A stretch of DNA of 64,000 nucleotides from an uncultured Erysipelotrichaceae bacterium. GTDB taxonomy: Bacteria; Bacillota_I; Bacilli_A; Erysipelotrichales; Erysipelotrichaceae. The notes beneath the pieces are model-generated. The model worked only from the letters and a program-made list of their open reading frames with translations. It made no database searches and was not told where the DNA came from. Within the stretch, counting starts at the first letter, position 1. Each line of letters begins with the position of its first letter. The stretch covers positions 48,079 to 112,078 of the forward strand of contig CATJXY010000017.1 of NCBI GenBank assembly GCA_949744505.1, in the 5' to 3' direction. Made by a program: the position numbers and the translations under genes. Of this stretch, positions 37,506 to 45,651 are shown piece after piece.

Positions 37506-38396
37506 TTAATATATGATTCTAAAATAATCTAAATAGGTCTTGTATTTATCTTGTGCTGCTAAGCAAGTGTCCATAAGAAATCCCTTTTCGTGTTTCCATT
37601 CTTTAAGTCCGCGATAATAAAACATTTTGAACTGATCTTCAATAATAAAAGGTACAATCTTGTGTTTCAAACATTCTTTAAACATAATCAATCTTCCGAC
37701 ACGACCATTCCCATCTTGAAAAGGATGTATTCTTTCAAATTTAACATGAAAATCCAAAATATCCTCTAATGTCTTTTCTTTTTTTGCATTATATTCAGAC
37801 AGTAACATTTTCATTTCTTTAGTAACTTCTTTGGGAAGTGTAGTAGCCATTCCACCTACTTCATTTGGAAGTTTTTTATAATCCCCTACAGCAAACCATC
37901 CTTTTCTTGAATCTACAGTACCATTTTTTAATACAAAGTGAAGTTCTTTGATGAACTTTTCGCTTAACATAGCATTTGCATTTTCAATAATCATATCGAT
38001 GCAACAAAAGTGATTGGATGTTTCTATAATGTCATCTACATTAAGAGGTTCATTTTCTATTCCGACTGTATTTGTCTCAAATATATATCGAGTTTGATCA
38101 TGTGTCAAACGACTACCTTCGATATGATTTGAGTTATAAGTCAAATCAATTTGTGTTTTATGATAAATACCACCATGGAGATTGCTTAACTTTTCTTCTC
38201 TTAATACATTTAATAATGTTCTGGATTTTTCATTTTGATGAGATTTATGAAATGGTTTTTCAGCATTTTCAGGGATGTTCCATGTTTTTCCAGTAAGAAA
38301 GGCACCTTCTACCCTACCTTGCGCGCAATAGTTTCTAACACTTCGCTCTGATACATTCCAAAGTTTCGCTATTTCTGCAACGGAAAGATATCGCAT
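37506..38396 (-). CDS. Fic family AMPylase with N-terminal DNA-binding domain
   Basis: 296 residues. The N-terminus (RYLSVAEIAKLWNVSERSVRNYCAQG, to about 50) is a MerR-like winged helix. Residues near 85 carry SNHIEG, fitting the (S/T)xxxE(G/N) inhibitory helix of class II Fic proteins. The catalytic loop HPFQDGNGRVGR matches HxFx(D/E)GNGRxxR, so it should transfer AMP from ATP to a hydroxyl of a target protein. Start ATG 38396 follows GAGGAGG; the frame extends to 38441. A DNA-binding Fic with an inverted repeat at its promoter suggests self-repression. Confidence 0.9.
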   Translation of the reverse strand: MRYLSVAEIAKLWNVSERSVRNYCAQGRVEGAFLTGKTWNIPENAEKPFHKSHQNEKSRTLLNVLREEKLSNLHGGIYHKTQIDLTYNSNHIEGSRLTHDQTRYIFETNTVGIENEPLNVDDIIETSNHFCCIDMIIENANAMLSEKFIKELHFVLKNGTVDSRKGWFAVGDYKKLPNEVGGMATTLPKEVTKEMKMLLSEYNAKKEKTLEDILDFHVKFERIHPFQDGNGRVGRLIMFKECLKHKIVPFIIEDQFKMFYYRGLKEWKHEKGFLMDTCLAAQDKYKTYLDYFRIIY

Positions 38397-38433
38397 AATA
38401 GTACCTCCTCTGATTTTATTAGTATAACACATT

Positions 38434-38486
38434 ATCGGCAATAAATGAATGAAATGAAGTTTGTTTTTTTATTGTTTATTGCCGAT
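38434..38486. promoter_or_regulatory. 12-bp inverted repeat upstream of the fic gene
   Basis: ATCGGCAATAAA (38434-38445) and TTTATTGCCGAT (38475-38486) are perfect inverted arms 29 bases apart. The proximal arm lies just upstream of the minus-strand -10 TATACT (38421-38426). A candidate operator pair for the Fic protein's own DNA-binding domain. Confidence 0.6.
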
Positions 38487-38945
38487 ATCGGAAAGCTTTA
38501 AAGTGATAATTATTCCTCACAATATAATTAATTTTTTTATAGAAAATGGAATTTTAATGTCAATTACTATAGTGATAAAATAATTTTAAGTATTATTGAA
38601 CTTATAAAGAATTATGAAATGTATTATGCTACTATTGTTTGGATATTACTAGATTATTTAGTAAATGTAATTAAGTTAAAATATTGATATAAGGAACTCG
38701 CTTTAAAAGCCAAAATCGTAGAAAGTATTGAGAATATCAAAACAATGATCTTTGATAGTCGAATCTAAAGCTTGTAATTTTTTTATAGAAATAACAAAGC
38801 ATTTTGTATATCCTGAGTTTCGCACATGTAACTCTAATAATAGTAAGAAGTTTTCATAGTTTTTCAAGGAAAAGTAATGATTATATTCTTTCTTTTTTTG
38901 AATCTACTATGTATAATGATTACAGTTAAATGAGAGGAAGAACTT
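38487..38945. other. Long non-coding gap before proB
   Basis: About 460 AT-rich bases. The only coding-like trace is an open + stretch at 38691-38768 reading KELALKAKIVESIENIK, without start or partner, possibly a worn gene remnant. TATAAT at 38912-38917 is the likely proB -10 with a poor -35. No T-box structure is seen before proB. Confidence 0.4.
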
Positions 38946-39710
38946 ATGCGTTGTATTATTAAAATAGGGACAAGTACCCTGACTTACTCTACCGGAAATT
39001 TGAATATTCGCCGTGTAGAAGAGTTGTGTAAAATTATCAGTGATATTAAAAATGCCGGGCATGAAATCATCTTGGTTTCAAGTGGGGCAATTGGAATGGG
39101 AGTTGGAAAGCTCAAATTATCCACCCGTCCTAAAGATATTCCGACCAAGCAAGCGTGTGCAGCAGTGGGGCAGTGTGAGTTAATGTATATTTATGATAAG
39201 ATTTTCAGTGAATATAATTATACCGTAGCCCAACTTTTAATTACCAACGAGGATGTCAAGGATACACAGCGCTATCAGAATTTCTGTAATACTTTACATC
39301 GTCTTCTAAATTTGCAAGTTCTTCCGATTATCAATGAAAATGATACGGTTGCGACAGATGAAATTGTAATTGGGGATAATGATACTTTATCTGCCATTGT
39401 GGCAAAGAGTATTGAAGCAGATCTTTTGATTTTGCTTTCTGATATTGACGGATTGTATACAAGTGATCCGCATAAGGACAAGAATGCCTCTTTGATTCCG
39501 GAAATTCATGAAGTAAATGATGCTTTATATGAAATTGCCGGAGGGAAAGGAAGTGAACTTGGAACAGGAGGTATGATAACAAAGTTAAATGCGGCCAAAT
39601 TATGTATGGATAATGGCATTGATATGATTATTACAAATGGAAGTAAACCTCTTTGTTTATATGATATTTTTGATGGAAAACAGATTGGGACAAGATTTAC
39701 GGTGAAATAA
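38946..39710 (+). CDS. proB: Glutamate 5-kinase (short form, no PUA domain)
   Basis: 254 residues: an amino acid kinase domain only, lacking the C-terminal PUA domain of E. coli ProB. RCIIKIGTSTLTY, VSSGAIGMGV, NENDTVATDEI, GDNDTLSAIVA and LLSDIDGLYTSDP are conserved. It phosphorylates glutamate to the gamma-phosphate, the first step of proline synthesis and normally the site of proline feedback. One base separates it from proA. GAGAGGAAG ribosome site. Confidence 0.95.
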   Translation: MRCIIKIGTSTLTYSTGNLNIRRVEELCKIISDIKNAGHEIILVSSGAIGMGVGKLKLSTRPKDIPTKQACAAVGQCELMYIYDKIFSEYNYTVAQLLITNEDVKDTQRYQNFCNTLHRLLNLQVLPIINENDTVATDEIVIGDNDTLSAIVAKSIEADLLILLSDIDGLYTSDPHKDKNASLIPEIHEVNDALYEIAGGKGSELGTGGMITKLNAAKLCMDNGIDMIITNGSKPLCLYDIFDGKQIGTRFTVK

Positions 39711-39711
39711 A

Positions 39712-40962
39712 ATGAGAGAAATGTTAGAAAAGGCAAAAAATGCAAAAAAAGAAATAGGGAATTTGAGTACTGAGAAGAAAAATAAGGCTTTAAATTTGAT
39801 GGCCGAATCTTTATTAACGGACAGTCAACTCATTTTACAAGCGAATGAACAGGACTTAGAGAATGCAAAAGGGAAACTGAGTGATGTCATGTTAGATCGT
39901 CTGCGCTTGAATCAAGAACGGATAGAGGCTATGGCAAAAGGAATTTTGGATGTGGTCTTTTTGGATGACCCGGTTGGGAAAATCTTAAATGAGACGAAAA
40001 GAGAAGATGGATTGTTGATTCAAAAGGTTCGTGTTCCTTTAGGAGTGATTGCGGTAATTTATGAAAGCAGACCGAACGTAACCAGTGATGTGGCAGCACT
40101 GGCTTTAAAGAGTGGAAATGTATGTATTTTAAGAAGTGGAAAAGACGCGTTTTTAAGTGCACAGGCAATTGTTCGAGCGTTGAAAAAAGGGCTAAAGAAA
40201 GCAGGAGTCAGTGAAGATGCCATTCATTTAATTCAAGATCCATCTCGAGAAAGTGCAGTTCAGTTGATGAAGGCAAAAGGTTTTATTGATCTTTTGATTC
40301 CTCGTGGAGGAGCAGGGTTGATTCAAAGCTGTGTTCAAAATGCAACAGTTCCTTGTGTAGAGACGGGAACAGGGATATGCCATGCATATGTGGAAAAAAG
40401 TGCAGATTTAGAGATGGCTGTAAACATCATAGAAAATGGAAAGATGAGTCGTCCAAGTGTATGCAATGCATTAGAGGTCTTACTCGTAGATGAATGGATT
40501 GCTGAGCCTTTTCTTGTAAAGCTAAAGAAAAGATTAGTTGAGGATCGAATTGCAAAAGGACTTATTCCGGTAGAATTTCGATCCGATGAAAAAGGTTATA
40601 GTCTGTTGCAAGGGAAATTAGCTTCTGAGCAAGATTATGATACGGAGTTTTTAGATTATATTTTAGCAGTTCAATGTGTTAAAAATACGGAAGAAGCAAT
40701 TCGACATATTTCACTTCACTCAAGTGGACACAGTGAAGTTATTATCAGTCAAAACGAAGAAGCTATTCAAATGTTTTTACAACAAGTAGACAGTGCTGCT
40801 GTTTATGTGAATGCATCCACTCGTTTTACGGATGGAGGCGAATTTGGATTGGGTTGTGAAATCGGTATTTCAACACAAAAACTACATGCGCGAGGACCGA
40901 TGGGGTTGAATGAACTGTGTACGTATAAATATATGATTTATGGAAATGGACAAATACGATAG
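39712..40962 (+). CDS. proA: Gamma-glutamyl phosphate reductase
   Basis: 416 residues, full length. VPLGVIAVIYESRPNVTSDVAALALKSGN is the NADPH-binding signature; the active-site Cys lies in KMSRPSVCNALEVLL. It reduces gamma-glutamyl phosphate to glutamate semialdehyde. Nearly abutting proB (39710 stop, 39712 start), indicating a complex and co-translation. Confidence 0.97.
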   Translation: MREMLEKAKNAKKEIGNLSTEKKNKALNLMAESLLTDSQLILQANEQDLENAKGKLSDVMLDRLRLNQERIEAMAKGILDVVFLDDPVGKILNETKREDGLLIQKVRVPLGVIAVIYESRPNVTSDVAALALKSGNVCILRSGKDAFLSAQAIVRALKKGLKKAGVSEDAIHLIQDPSRESAVQLMKAKGFIDLLIPRGGAGLIQSCVQNATVPCVETGTGICHAYVEKSADLEMAVNIIENGKMSRPSVCNALEVLLVDEWIAEPFLVKLKKRLVEDRIAKGLIPVEFRSDEKGYSLLQGKLASEQDYDTEFLDYILAVQCVKNTEEAIRHISLHSSGHSEVIISQNEEAIQMFLQQVDSAAVYVNASTRFTDGGEFGLGCEIGISTQKLHARGPMGLNELCTYKYMIYGNGQIR

Positions 40963-40971
40963 GAGAACAAC

Positions 40972-41763
40972 ATGAAATATGGTGTAATCGGTTGTGGTAA
41001 CATGGCCAAAGCGTTAATTGAGGCATTAAGCTTAACAACAAAAGATATTCTTTTAGCAAACCGCACTCGTTCTAAAGCAGAAGCTTTAGCACAAATCTAT
41101 AATTGCATGGTGGGAGAAAATGAGGAAGTTGCTCAAAAATGTGATCGCATTTTTTTAGGAGTGAAACCGCAACAAATCGAAACAGTGCTGAAGGAGCTTG
41201 TGCCTATTTTAAAAGAAAGAAAACCGATTCTTATCAGTATGGCAGCAGGAATTAGTTTATCAAAGATTGAAACAATTTGCGGTAGTGAAATCCCGATTAT
41301 TCGGATTATGCCAAATACACCTGTTGCGATCGGAAAAGGATTAATTTTGTATACAAAGAATGAATGGGTAAAGGATTCGGATTGTCAAGATTTTTTAAAG
41401 GATATGCAAGGGGCAGGAATTTTTGATGAAATTGATGAAAAGCTGATGGATGGTGCCAGTTCGATCAGTGGATGTGGACCGGCTTACATGTATATGTTTT
41501 TAGATGCATTGGCAGAAGGGGGAGTTCGTGTTGGAATTCCTAAAGAAAAAGCATTACTTTATGCCGCACAAACAATGTTGGGTTCTGCGGAAATGGTTTT
41601 AAAAACCAAAAAGCATCCATCTGTTTTAATGGATGAAGTCTGTTCCCCAGGAGGAAGCACTGTATGTGGAGTCCAGGCTTTGGAAGAAAATAGATTGCGT
41701 TATGCAGGTATGCAGGCGATTATTGCGGCAACTGAAAAAAATAAAGATTTAGGGAAGAAATAA
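40972..41763 (+). CDS. proC: Pyrroline-5-carboxylate reductase
   Basis: 263 residues. GVIGCGNMAKALI is the Rossmann nucleotide motif; IRIMPNTPVAIGKG and DGASSISGCGPAYMYMFLDALAEGGVRVG, then VCSPGGSTVCG, are the conserved substrate-binding helices. It completes proline synthesis. Ten bases after proA and followed by a terminator, so proBAC is a self-contained operon. Confidence 0.97.
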   Translation: MKYGVIGCGNMAKALIEALSLTTKDILLANRTRSKAEALAQIYNCMVGENEEVAQKCDRIFLGVKPQQIETVLKELVPILKERKPILISMAAGISLSKIETICGSEIPIIRIMPNTPVAIGKGLILYTKNEWVKDSDCQDFLKDMQGAGIFDEIDEKLMDGASSISGCGPAYMYMFLDALAEGGVRVGIPKEKALLYAAQTMLGSAEMVLKTKKHPSVLMDEVCSPGGSTVCGVQALEENRLRYAGMQAIIAATEKNKDLGKK

Positions 41764-41781
41764 TTGCAAGATCAAAAATAA

Positions 41782-41824
41782 AAATCTTTCAAGTAAATTT
41801 TATATTACTTGGAAGATTTTTTTC
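41782..41824 (+). terminator. proBAC terminator
   Basis: AAATCTTTCAAGTAA (41782-41796) pairs with TTACTTGGAAGATTT (41805-41819), one G-T, then a T-run. Confidence 0.88.
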
Positions 41825-41872
41825 TTGTATGATTCGTTTTTTTCTATTAAACTGAAATTAAGGGGTGATATG

Positions 41873-42976
41873 ATGCAATGTGCTATTTCGATTTATCCAC
41901 AGGAGTTAAAGGATGAAACAAGAGAGAAAATAAAAAAATATCTTTCACTTGCGAAAAGATATCATGTCAATCAAGTTTTTACATCCATTCATTTACCGGA
42001 ATTGACATTAGAGGAGCAAGGAACTTTTTTAATGGAGATTGCCAAAATTGTACAAGATTTAAAAATGAGTTGTATTGCGGATATTGGTGGTAATTTTATA
42101 AAAGAGCTTTTAGAAAATCAAGGAATGATGGAAGATTTAAAAAAATGTGAGATTGATTATTTCCGTTTGGATTGCGGTTATGATTTCAATCAGATAAGTG
42201 AGTTATACCATCAATTAAAACCTAAGGGCTTTATCATAAATGCCTCGATGGTTCGCCAATCACAGATTGATGAGCACTTGGATTTCTTTCATGAATTAGA
42301 TCCGAATATTACTATCAAAGCATGTCATAATTTCTATGTTCGTGATGAATCGGGACTTGATCGGGATTTTGCGTTGAGCCAAAGCAAAATGTTTGAAGAA
42401 AAAGGAGTCCCTGTTTATTATTGTGTTCCCTCTTTTGATCATCCGCGGGGACCATTACATTTAGGGTTACCGACAATTGAGGAACATCGTAAAATGGCAT
42501 TTGAGAATATTTTATTGGATTTGATGAATACCTATCGTGCACAAGGAATTTTATTTGCGGACGAATGGTTGAGCGAAAGCAAATTTAAACAAATAGATTC
42601 TGTCATAAATAAAAAGATAGTAGATATTCCTGTTGAACTTTATGACTCTTGTAGTGAGGAAGAAAAGCAGATAGTATGTGGTAGTCATGTATTTCGATAT
42701 GATTCAAATGATAAGTTCTTGCGGAGTCGTTCCAGCAGGGAAATGGCAGAATTTGCTAAAGAGATTGCACCGAATCATTGTATAGAACGAAAAAAAGGTG
42801 ATATTACAATTGATAATGAGAATTATTTGCGATATAGCGGTGAATTACAAGTTGTTATGAAAGATGCAATTTGCGATAAACGAGTGAATGTCGTGGCGCA
42901 TATTAAAAATGAAGAGGATCTTCAAAAGTTCGGCAGTTTCAGAGAAGGGATTACATATCGGTTTATAGTAGAATAA
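41873..42976 (+). CDS. MupG family (DUF871) 6-phospho-N-acetylmuramidase-like protein
   Basis: 367 residues. An N-terminal TIM barrel (AISIYPQELKDETREKIKKYL, VFTSIHLPE, FRLDCGYDFNQI, INASMV, CHNFYVRDESGLD) and a C-terminal cyclophilin-like domain (from about 250) follow DUF871. MupG in Staphylococcus cleaves MurNAc-6-phosphate-GlcNAc during cell-wall recycling. No PTS or MurQ neighbours are present, so the substrate is not fixed. ATG 41873 or 41870 after AGGGGTG; the frame extends to 41825. Confidence 0.85.
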   Translation: MQCAISIYPQELKDETREKIKKYLSLAKRYHVNQVFTSIHLPELTLEEQGTFLMEIAKIVQDLKMSCIADIGGNFIKELLENQGMMEDLKKCEIDYFRLDCGYDFNQISELYHQLKPKGFIINASMVRQSQIDEHLDFFHELDPNITIKACHNFYVRDESGLDRDFALSQSKMFEEKGVPVYYCVPSFDHPRGPLHLGLPTIEEHRKMAFENILLDLMNTYRAQGILFADEWLSESKFKQIDSVINKKIVDIPVELYDSCSEEEKQIVCGSHVFRYDSNDKFLRSRSSREMAEFAKEIAPNHCIERKKGDITIDNENYLRYSGELQVVMKDAICDKRVNVVAHIKNEEDLQKFGSFREGITYRFIVE

Positions 42977-43074
42977 ATTAATTTCAAATTCTGGAAATGA
43001 AATTAAAGAAAATAGTGTGACAAGTATTTTGAAAGAAGATACAATTAAGTTAAGAAAACAGAAAGGAAGAGAAT

Positions 43075-43890
43075 ATGAATCATTTTACACATGAAAGAGT
43101 TACGCATAATGTAACTAAAATCGAAGACTACAATGTCTATACATTATTGATTGAAGGAGAAGATCGGGCTGTTCTTCTCGATACGGGATTGGGTATCGGT
43201 AATTTGAGAGAATATGTAGAAAAGTTAACAGATAAACCGATTACGGTTTATTTGACCCATGCCCATGGAGATCATACTTTCGGTGTCGGTTGGTGGGATG
43301 AGGCTTACTTAAATGAAGATGATTTTCATTTGTTTCAAAATGTTGAGCCAAAAGATCGTATTGCATCCATCAAAAGATTAACCGGAAAGGATGATATTAA
43401 AGTAGAAGATTTAGCTCCAAAGTTTACCGGTAAGTTGATTCCTTATCATGATGGAGATATCATTGATCTTGGTGGAACCACATTGGAAGTAGTGGAGATT
43501 CCGGGACATACACCGGGATGTTCTATGTTTTTGATGAAAGAAGATCGAATCATGATTTATGGAGATGCAGTCGGAAGAAAGTCCGGACTTTGGTCAGATG
43601 GAACAGCCAGTCAATTAGTGGCGGCATTAGAACATCTTCAGGAATATGATGATCAATATGATCGAATTTTCCGCTTCCACCACGGATTGGAGTGGCCTAA
43701 AGGATTTGATAAGGAAGTATTGGAATGTGCTCGTAACATTGTAAATCATACCGATGCACATATGCGTGTACCTTTCAGTAACTTCGAGGAAGTTTACTCT
43801 GCATCCATAGTTGATTTGAATGATCCGGAATTATCCCGTGTAGATGGGAAAATCGGAAATGTCTTATACCTTCCTAAAAATGCAAAATAA
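43075..43890 (+). CDS. MBL-fold metallo-hydrolase
   Basis: 271 residues. TLLIEGEDRAVLLDTGLG starts the fold; THAHGDHTFGV is the HxHxDH motif, EIPGHTPGCSMFL the third His, IMIYGDAVG the bridging Asp, and FRFHHGLEW a final His. Complete dinuclear zinc site, so hydrolytic activity is likely; substrate unknown. Isolated gene with AGGAAGAG ribosome site and its own terminator. Confidence 0.9.
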   Translation: MNHFTHERVTHNVTKIEDYNVYTLLIEGEDRAVLLDTGLGIGNLREYVEKLTDKPITVYLTHAHGDHTFGVGWWDEAYLNEDDFHLFQNVEPKDRIASIKRLTGKDDIKVEDLAPKFTGKLIPYHDGDIIDLGGTTLEVVEIPGHTPGCSMFLMKEDRIMIYGDAVGRKSGLWSDGTASQLVAALEHLQEYDDQYDRIFRFHHGLEWPKGFDKEVLECARNIVNHTDAHMRVPFSNFEEVYSASIVDLNDPELSRVDGKIGNVLYLPKNAK

Positions 43891-43897
43891 AAAGTGG

Positions 43898-43940
43898 AAT
43901 CTTCTGTGCTTTTATGATGAGTACAGAAGATTTAATTTTT
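43898..43940 (+). terminator. Terminator after metallo-hydrolase
   Basis: AATCTTCTGT (43898-43907) pairs with ACAGAAGATT (43923-43932), then TAATTTTT. Confidence 0.82.
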
Positions 43941-43983
43941 ACTTAAAGAGTAACATATAATTAGAATTTGCGGAGATGATAAA

Positions 43984-44463
43984 ATGAGAAATGATATTCA
44001 AAAAAGTATAGAGATTTATAAAGAGCAATTAAGCCATGGTTATATACAGACTGCATATATTACTTTGACCAAATATGTGGCTGAGTTAAAGAGAAACTTT
44101 TCTAAAGATTATTCTACAAGTAACATAGGTTTTGGTTATTTAGATTACACTTATTTTTATTTCATAAATGATTATATAAAAAGCAAAAATCTAAAATTTG
44201 CATTGATTCTAAATCATGAGAAAATGCAATTTGAATTATGGTTATGTGCCAGAACAGCAGATATTCAAAAAAAGGTTTGGGATTTATTGAAAGAGAGCAA
44301 ATGGAATAAAAATATAAACGATATGCCTAAATATTCTGTTTTAGAGGTTGTCATAGAAAACAATATAGATTTTAAAGATAAGAGAGGCATGACAAAAAAT
44401 ATTATTGAACAATCTTATGCATTGTCGTTAGAAATACAAGAATATTTAAGAAACATTATATAA
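43984..44463 (+). CDS. DUF7000-like hypothetical protein
   Basis: 159 residues. The layout YKEQLSHGYIQTAYITLTKYVAELK, then NIGFGYLDYTYFYF and FALILNHEKMQFELWLCARTADIQKKVW, resembles small cytoplasmic proteins now grouped as DUF7000; I am moderately sure. No signal peptide or membrane segment. Between two terminators, hence monocistronic. No function can be assigned. Confidence 0.6.
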   Translation: MRNDIQKSIEIYKEQLSHGYIQTAYITLTKYVAELKRNFSKDYSTSNIGFGYLDYTYFYFINDYIKSKNLKFALILNHEKMQFELWLCARTADIQKKVWDLLKESKWNKNINDMPKYSVLEVVIENNIDFKDKRGMTKNIIEQSYALSLEIQEYLRNII

Positions 44464-44475
44464 TATAAGAATAAA

Positions 44476-44497
44476 TATTCCCGTAATACGGGAATAA
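44476..44497 (+). terminator. Hairpin after DUF7000-like gene
   Basis: TATTCCCGT (44476-44484) pairs with ACGGGAATA (44488-44496) around AAT. No T-run follows on the + strand, so it is a weak terminator or an mRNA-stabilising end. Confidence 0.6.
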
Positions 44498-44721
44498 AAG
44501 TTTGAGGGTGTGTTGTATTTTGACAGATATTTATAATGGGATTTCATAATATGTTCTATAAAAAACGATAGGATTAATATCGAAGTAGAATAGTAATTAG
44601 TTTATTCATGAAGTTTCATGAGTTCTATCCTTTACAAATTACAGGTGTAGAAGATTTTTTCTTGAAGATAGAGGAAAGAAATGGCATAATAAAATAAATT
44701 ACTTGTGATAAATTTGTTAAA

Positions 44722-44740
44722 ACTTTGTAGTAGGTGTAAT
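44722..44740 (+). promoter_or_regulatory. Putative MerR-binding motif, copy 1
   Basis: ACTTTGTAGTAGGTGTAAT lies 18 bases before the MerR start. The same motif, with one change in the first 17 bases, occurs before the Tat flavoprotein gene at 45586. Shared motifs before a MerR gene and its target are typical operator sites. Confidence 0.6.
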
Positions 44741-44758
44741 CTTTTTGGAGGGATAAGC

Positions 44759-45565
44759 GTGGAATTTAAGATTGGTGAAGTATCAAAAATGACCGGACTT
44801 TCTAGCAGTGGTATTCGTTTTTATGAAAAAGAAGGGATTCTATCGCCATCAAATGGCAGAAAAGGGAAATATAGAAGTTATGATCTTTCTGATGTTTCTG
44901 CCTTGTTGGATTGTCGTAATTATCGACAATGTGGATTTTCTTTGGAAGATACAACTTCTTTGTTGAAAGCATCAGATCCGAAAGAGAGTGCTCAAAGAAT
45001 TGAAGATTTTGAAAGTGATTTGCAAGAAGAAATATTGAGAAAACAGAAAATACTTCAGTTTTTACAAGAACGAAAAAAAGCAATATTGAAAATATCCAAA
45101 GAGAATGAGATGTCAATTGAAGAAAGACCGGAATTTGTACGATTTGCATTGTGGCAACCGGGTGTAAATGAGAATCAGGAGTATTATCTTCCATCAGAAG
45201 AAATGGGGATCCGTATTCCATTTGCGGATTCAAATTTGATCATACAAACAAAAGATATTGTAAATGAATGTGAAAATGTATTGACTCAGTGGGGATTGGG
45301 AATTGATGTACGTTATTTGGAAAGCTTGAAATGGCTCAAAGAAAAAGGGGTTTCCTATTATCCACCTGCTTTATCCATACATCGTATGATTAGAGTGACC
45401 CCGGATTTAAGTGTGAATAAAAAAGAGTTAGAGGAAATGATGGATTTTGCCAAAGCCAATAATTTAAAAGTGGGGGAAATGTTTATGCTTCAAAGAATTG
45501 TTTCTTTGCGAGGAGAAAGCGAAACACAACGGTTTGATCATTGTTGGTTAGAAATTGAGGAGTAA
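44759..45565 (+). CDS. MerR family transcriptional regulator
   Basis: 268 residues. FKIGEVSKMTGLSSSGIRFYEKEGIL is the MerR winged helix, YRSYDLSDVSALLDCRNYRQCGFSLED completes it, and a coiled-coil near 90-115 precedes a roughly 150-residue effector domain (LWQPGVNENQEYYLP, HRMIRVTP, DHCWLEIEE) like GyrI-type ligand domains. The start is GTG 44759 after TTTTGGAGGG. It probably activates the next gene, a Tat flavoprotein, through the paired motifs. Confidence 0.9.
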   Translation: MEFKIGEVSKMTGLSSSGIRFYEKEGILSPSNGRKGKYRSYDLSDVSALLDCRNYRQCGFSLEDTTSLLKASDPKESAQRIEDFESDLQEEILRKQKILQFLQERKKAILKISKENEMSIEERPEFVRFALWQPGVNENQEYYLPSEEMGIRIPFADSNLIIQTKDIVNECENVLTQWGLGIDVRYLESLKWLKEKGVSYYPPALSIHRMIRVTPDLSVNKKELEEMMDFAKANNLKVGEMFMLQRIVSLRGESETQRFDHCWLEIEE

Positions 45566-45579
45566 AAACTCCTTTTTTT
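45558..45579 (+). terminator. Terminator overlapping the merR stop
   Basis: AGGAGT (45558-45563) pairs with ACTCCT (45568-45573) over AAAA, then six T. The stem includes the stop codon. Confidence 0.85.
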
Positions 45580-45582
45580 GTG

Positions 45583-45613
45583 TTGACTTTGCAGTAGGTG
45601 TAGATGTTATTTT
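45583..45613 (+). promoter_or_regulatory. MerR-type promoter of the flavoprotein gene
   Basis: TTGACT (45583-45588) and TTATTT (45608-45613) are 19 bases apart, the long spacing typical of MerR-activated promoters. ACTTTGCAGTAGGTGTA (45586-45602) sits between them, the second copy of the motif at 44722. Confidence 0.6.
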
Positions 45614-45651
45614 TTTAACAAGAGGTTTAGACTCAGTAACGGAGGGACACT

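Noticed and set aside
38691..38768. Open stretch KELALKAKIVESIENIK as a gene.
   Set aside because: No start, too short, no ribosome site; at most a remnant.
38912..38945. T-box riboswitch before proB.
   Set aside because: Too little leader between the -10 and the start, and no T-box sequence or terminator.
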